Assembly (NCBI RefSeq): GCF_037976325.1
Contig: NZ_CP150265.1
Location: 1,793,501 to 1,857,500, forward strand
Direction of reading: 5' to 3'
Origin: Paenibacillus sp. FSL K6-3182
GTDB lineage: Bacteria; Bacillota; Bacilli; Paenibacillales; Paenibacillaceae
DNA: 64,000 nucleotides
Part shown: piece by piece, positions 61,581 through 64,000 of the stretch
Numbering within the stretch: position 1 is the first letter of the stretch
Layout: each line of letters begins with the position of its first letter
Notes under the pieces: model-generated
The model's input: only the letters and a program-made list of their open reading frames with translations
The model's database searches: none
What the model was told of the DNA's origin: nothing
Translations under genes and position numbers: made by a program

Positions 61581-62375
61581 ATGATAAAAATACAAAATGT
61601 TGTGGATGATTTATTGGCCCCTGTTACTCCAATTACAGGCAGCGTGGATACGTTAAAGTTCGGAAATCCACAAACGGAAGTCAAGGGCATTGTCGTTGCG
61701 TTTATGGCCTCGCAGCAGGTGCTCGAATGGTCTGTCGCAATGGGGGCGAACCTCATCATTACGCATGAAGGAACCTTTTTTAGCCACCATGATGCCAAGG
61801 AATCTACTTACGTGAATGATCCTATTTATAAGGCTAAAAGCCGATTTATTGAAGAATCGGGTTTGGCGATTTATCGCTTCCACGATTATTGGCATCGGTA
61901 CGAGCCAGACGGCATTATGGAGGGGCTTATTCACGCCTTGGATTGGAATGATCGTGTGACGGAGCATTTGCCCGCCGCATCAATCGTTGCCGTTCAACCG
62001 ATGAAGCTCGAGCAAGTGATCGAGCATATCAAAAAAAAACTGGGAATCCGTTATGTGCGTACAGTAGGGGATTTATCCATGAGTTGCAGCCGGATTGGAT
62101 TGTTGGCCGGCTACAGAGGTGGAGGGGACAACGCGATTCCTTTATTTGCAAACTATAAGCTGGACTTGATCATATACGGTGAAGGCCCGGAGTGGGAGAC
62201 GCCAGAGTATGTAAGGGATGCCGTCCACCTGGGCAGGCACCAAGCACTAGTTGTTCTAGGTCATTCCGAAAGCGAGCAGCCGGGTATGAAACTGCTGGCT
62301 GATCGGCTTCGCCATAAATATTCTACTATTCCTGTTCATTACTTGCCTGTAGATCCCGTTTTTAAAGTGGTCTAA
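61581..62375 (+). CDS. Nif3-like dinuclear metal centre protein
   Basis: A 264-residue protein of the NIF3/GTP-cyclohydrolase-like family. Metal-ligand regions: NLIITHEGTFFSHHD (His pair) and IYGEGPEWETPEYVRDAVHLG with VVLGHSESEQPGM at the C-terminus (His and Glu). It is shorter than the YqfO-type proteins, lacking the inserted PII-like domain. Molecular function of the family is poorly known. AAGGGGTG precedes the ATG. A YesN regulator follows after 23 bases and may be co-transcribed. Confidence 0.85.
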   Translation: MIKIQNVVDDLLAPVTPITGSVDTLKFGNPQTEVKGIVVAFMASQQVLEWSVAMGANLIITHEGTFFSHHDAKESTYVNDPIYKAKSRFIEESGLAIYRFHDYWHRYEPDGIMEGLIHALDWNDRVTEHLPAASIVAVQPMKLEQVIEHIKKKLGIRYVRTVGDLSMSCSRIGLLAGYRGGGDNAIPLFANYKLDLIIYGEGPEWETPEYVRDAVHLGRHQALVVLGHSESEQPGMKLLADRLRHKYSTIPVHYLPVDPVFKVV

Positions 62376-62398
62376 CCCCCAATAAGAGGAGGAATATG

Positions 62399-63979
62399 AT
62401 GCAATTACATCGTGCTATTCTAGTTGATGATGAACCATTTACCCGCAAAGGCTTAATGAAGCTGATCGATTGGGAAACCTGCGGCTTTCAGATCGTAGGG
62501 GAAGCTGACAATGGAGAGGATGCGCTTGAGCTGATCAAGCGTGTGCAGCCAGAGCTTGTCATAACGGACATTCGTATGCCGGTCATTGATGGACTTGAGC
62601 TGATTCGATGCGTCATGCTGGAAAATATAGCAGTACCTTATTTTATTATCATTAGCGGTTACAATGACTTCAATTATGCCCAGCAAGCGATGCGTTATGG
62701 CGTTCATGATTTCGTTGTTAAACCGGTCGATGAGATTGAATTCGCCGCTACGTTAACTAAATTAAAAGATAAATTAATACTGCAGCAAGAGGAACTGGCT
62801 AGAAATGAAAGGCTGCTTGGCGGTGAAATGATTAAATCACTCATTCTCGGTGAAGCGAGCGAGGCGTCCATTGCAGAATGGGAGCAGCGTTTGAACCTGA
62901 GTAAAGCTGATCGTTTATATTATTTGCTTGCTGAGCTGAACGATAACTACAACTGGCATCCGTATGAGGAGAAAGTTCCCTACACGCGCTTCAAGGAGCT
63001 TGTTCAACAAGAGCTTACGCGTATAACCTCTGCAGATCAGCCTATTTGCTTAAATGAGCATCGCAATCGTATCGGGATTTTGCTGCCTAGTTATTTACTG
63101 GCAAGATGCGGTGGAGATCTCGAGCGATTGTTAACGGCCTTTCGAGATGCGCTGGATGCACATTTGGGAAAAGGTGTATTTCTTTACGCAGGTTCTGCTG
63201 TTCAACATTTGTCGGAGATCCGAGAATCGTACAAGACCGCCAAGGAAGCCAGCTTACACAAATATATATACGAGGACAATCGCATCGTTAGCTTCGATCA
63301 AAAAAAGCTGGAGAGGCTCAATTATATCGGGTTTGATCCTGCTGAATTTAATTTATTTATGGAGCAAATGGAAGAGCTGCAGCTGGAGGCAGTGAAAACA
63401 ATTGTTGATAAATGGTTTATAGATTTTCGCGAGAAACGATATGCTCCAGAAGCGGTTAAGATGAACATCCAGCTATGCTTGATGGGGATTTTGAAAACGA
63501 TCCGCAATATGGAGGGGGATGAAAACTCCTTGCATACACTGGGACCGCTCCTAAACTGGCATGATTCTAATTTATCGCTCGGTGAACTAAAAAAACTGTT
63601 TCATGCATTTATCGAAGAGAGTCAGCAAAGTATTGCAGAGCTTAGGAAGGAACAGCTGAAGAGTGATATTCAAAAAATTAAAAGCTATATTGAAGCTAAT
63701 TATTCGCAAAACATCAGCTTGAAGAGCATTGCTGCGCTATTTTATGTCAATCCGGTCTATCTAGGCCAATTATTTAAAAAGACATACCGCGTATATTTTA
63801 ATGAATTTTTACTCCAGCTTCGAGTGAATGAGGCAAAAAAGCTGCTGAGACAATCGCGCACCATGCGTATATATGAGATTGCAGAGAAAATTGGCTTCAG
63901 CAATGCAGATTATTTTGTAACGCAATTCGAGAAGATCGAGCATATGACTCCTACAGAATACCGAAATAAGCTTTTGTAG
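62399..63979 (+). CDS. YesN-type response regulator (REC plus AraC HTH)
   Basis: A 526-residue regulator. Receiver: AILVDDEPFTRKG, Asp57 in LVITDIRMPVIDG, and HDFVVKPVD. C-terminal AraC domain: FYVNPVYLGQLFKKTYRV and EIAEKIGFSNADYFVTQFEK. GAGGAGG lies six bases before the ATG at 62399; the preceding in-frame ATG at 62396 is too close. Its partner kinase should lie beyond the right edge of the window or elsewhere, since it is not upstream. Confidence 0.9.
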   Translation: MQLHRAILVDDEPFTRKGLMKLIDWETCGFQIVGEADNGEDALELIKRVQPELVITDIRMPVIDGLELIRCVMLENIAVPYFIIISGYNDFNYAQQAMRYGVHDFVVKPVDEIEFAATLTKLKDKLILQQEELARNERLLGGEMIKSLILGEASEASIAEWEQRLNLSKADRLYYLLAELNDNYNWHPYEEKVPYTRFKELVQQELTRITSADQPICLNEHRNRIGILLPSYLLARCGGDLERLLTAFRDALDAHLGKGVFLYAGSAVQHLSEIRESYKTAKEASLHKYIYEDNRIVSFDQKKLERLNYIGFDPAEFNLFMEQMEELQLEAVKTIVDKWFIDFREKRYAPEAVKMNIQLCLMGILKTIRNMEGDENSLHTLGPLLNWHDSNLSLGELKKLFHAFIEESQQSIAELRKEQLKSDIQKIKSYIEANYSQNISLKSIAALFYVNPVYLGQLFKKTYRVYFNEFLLQLRVNEAKKLLRQSRTMRIYEIAEKIGFSNADYFVTQFEKIEHMTPTEYRNKLL

Positions 63980-64000
63980 GCGTAGTTTCTTAAACCATCC

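Overview
The window looks like chromosome from a Paenibacillus-type member of the Bacillota. The evidence is strong AGGAGG ribosome-binding sites with ATG, GTG and TTG starts, several AraC regulators, three YesN-type response regulators (two paired with YesM-type kinases), carbohydrate ABC importers without their own ATPase, GH127 and GH9 glycosidases, an S-layer-anchored enzyme, and recognisable cre and Zur operators. This is inferred from gene content; no rRNA or other species marker is present.

Layout. 1-578: start of an MFS transporter and its MarR regulator (minus strand). 678-3914: AraC regulator divergent from two Gfo/Idh/MocA oxidoreductases. 3938-4935: a diverged UMP-kinase paralogue behind a leader-peptide/terminator arrangement. 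5062-7551: APH-like kinase, ECF sigma factor and membrane anti-sigma-like protein. 7672-11636: UvrA-like ABC protein, serine hydrolase and histidine phosphatase. 11863-20513: a complete sugar-uptake operon (YesN, YesM, binding protein, two permeases, GH127 arabinofuranosidase) with a cre site. 20634-24708: small metabolic genes, a divergent PNPOx-like/MocR pair, a lipoprotein. 24864-26165: Zur-regulated COG0523 GTPase. 26267-30724: LacI regulator, VOC protein, SDR and GH9 cellulase. 30800-37772: Gfo/Idh oxidoreductases and AraC regulators leading to uronate isomerase. 38152-44355: SDR, class III aminotransferase, esterase, AraC regulator and a second GH127 enzyme. 44493-55004: a G+C-rich, self-contained locus (YesM, YesN, two binding proteins, two permeases, beta-helix enzyme). 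55029-60831: repeats, cre site, a 1476-residue SLH protein with a GH29-like domain, and a companion secreted protein. 61004-61441: decayed gene. 61581-63979: Nif3-like protein and another YesN regulator.

Together the genes describe plant or microbial polysaccharide use. Secreted or wall-bound enzymes (GH9, GH29-like SLH protein) release oligosaccharides, two-component systems sense them and switch on cognate importers, and intracellular enzymes (GH127, beta-helix enzyme, esterase, Gfo/Idh oxidoreductases, uronate isomerase) finish degradation. Side modules are an accessory UMP kinase and a zinc-homeostasis GTPase.

The most unusual signals are the leader-peptide attenuator in front of the UMP-kinase paralogue, a binding-protein gene fused by overlap to a two-component system, a two-codon minigene behind a near-perfect Shine-Dalgarno sequence in front of the SLH gene, and a sharp base-composition break inside that SLH gene.
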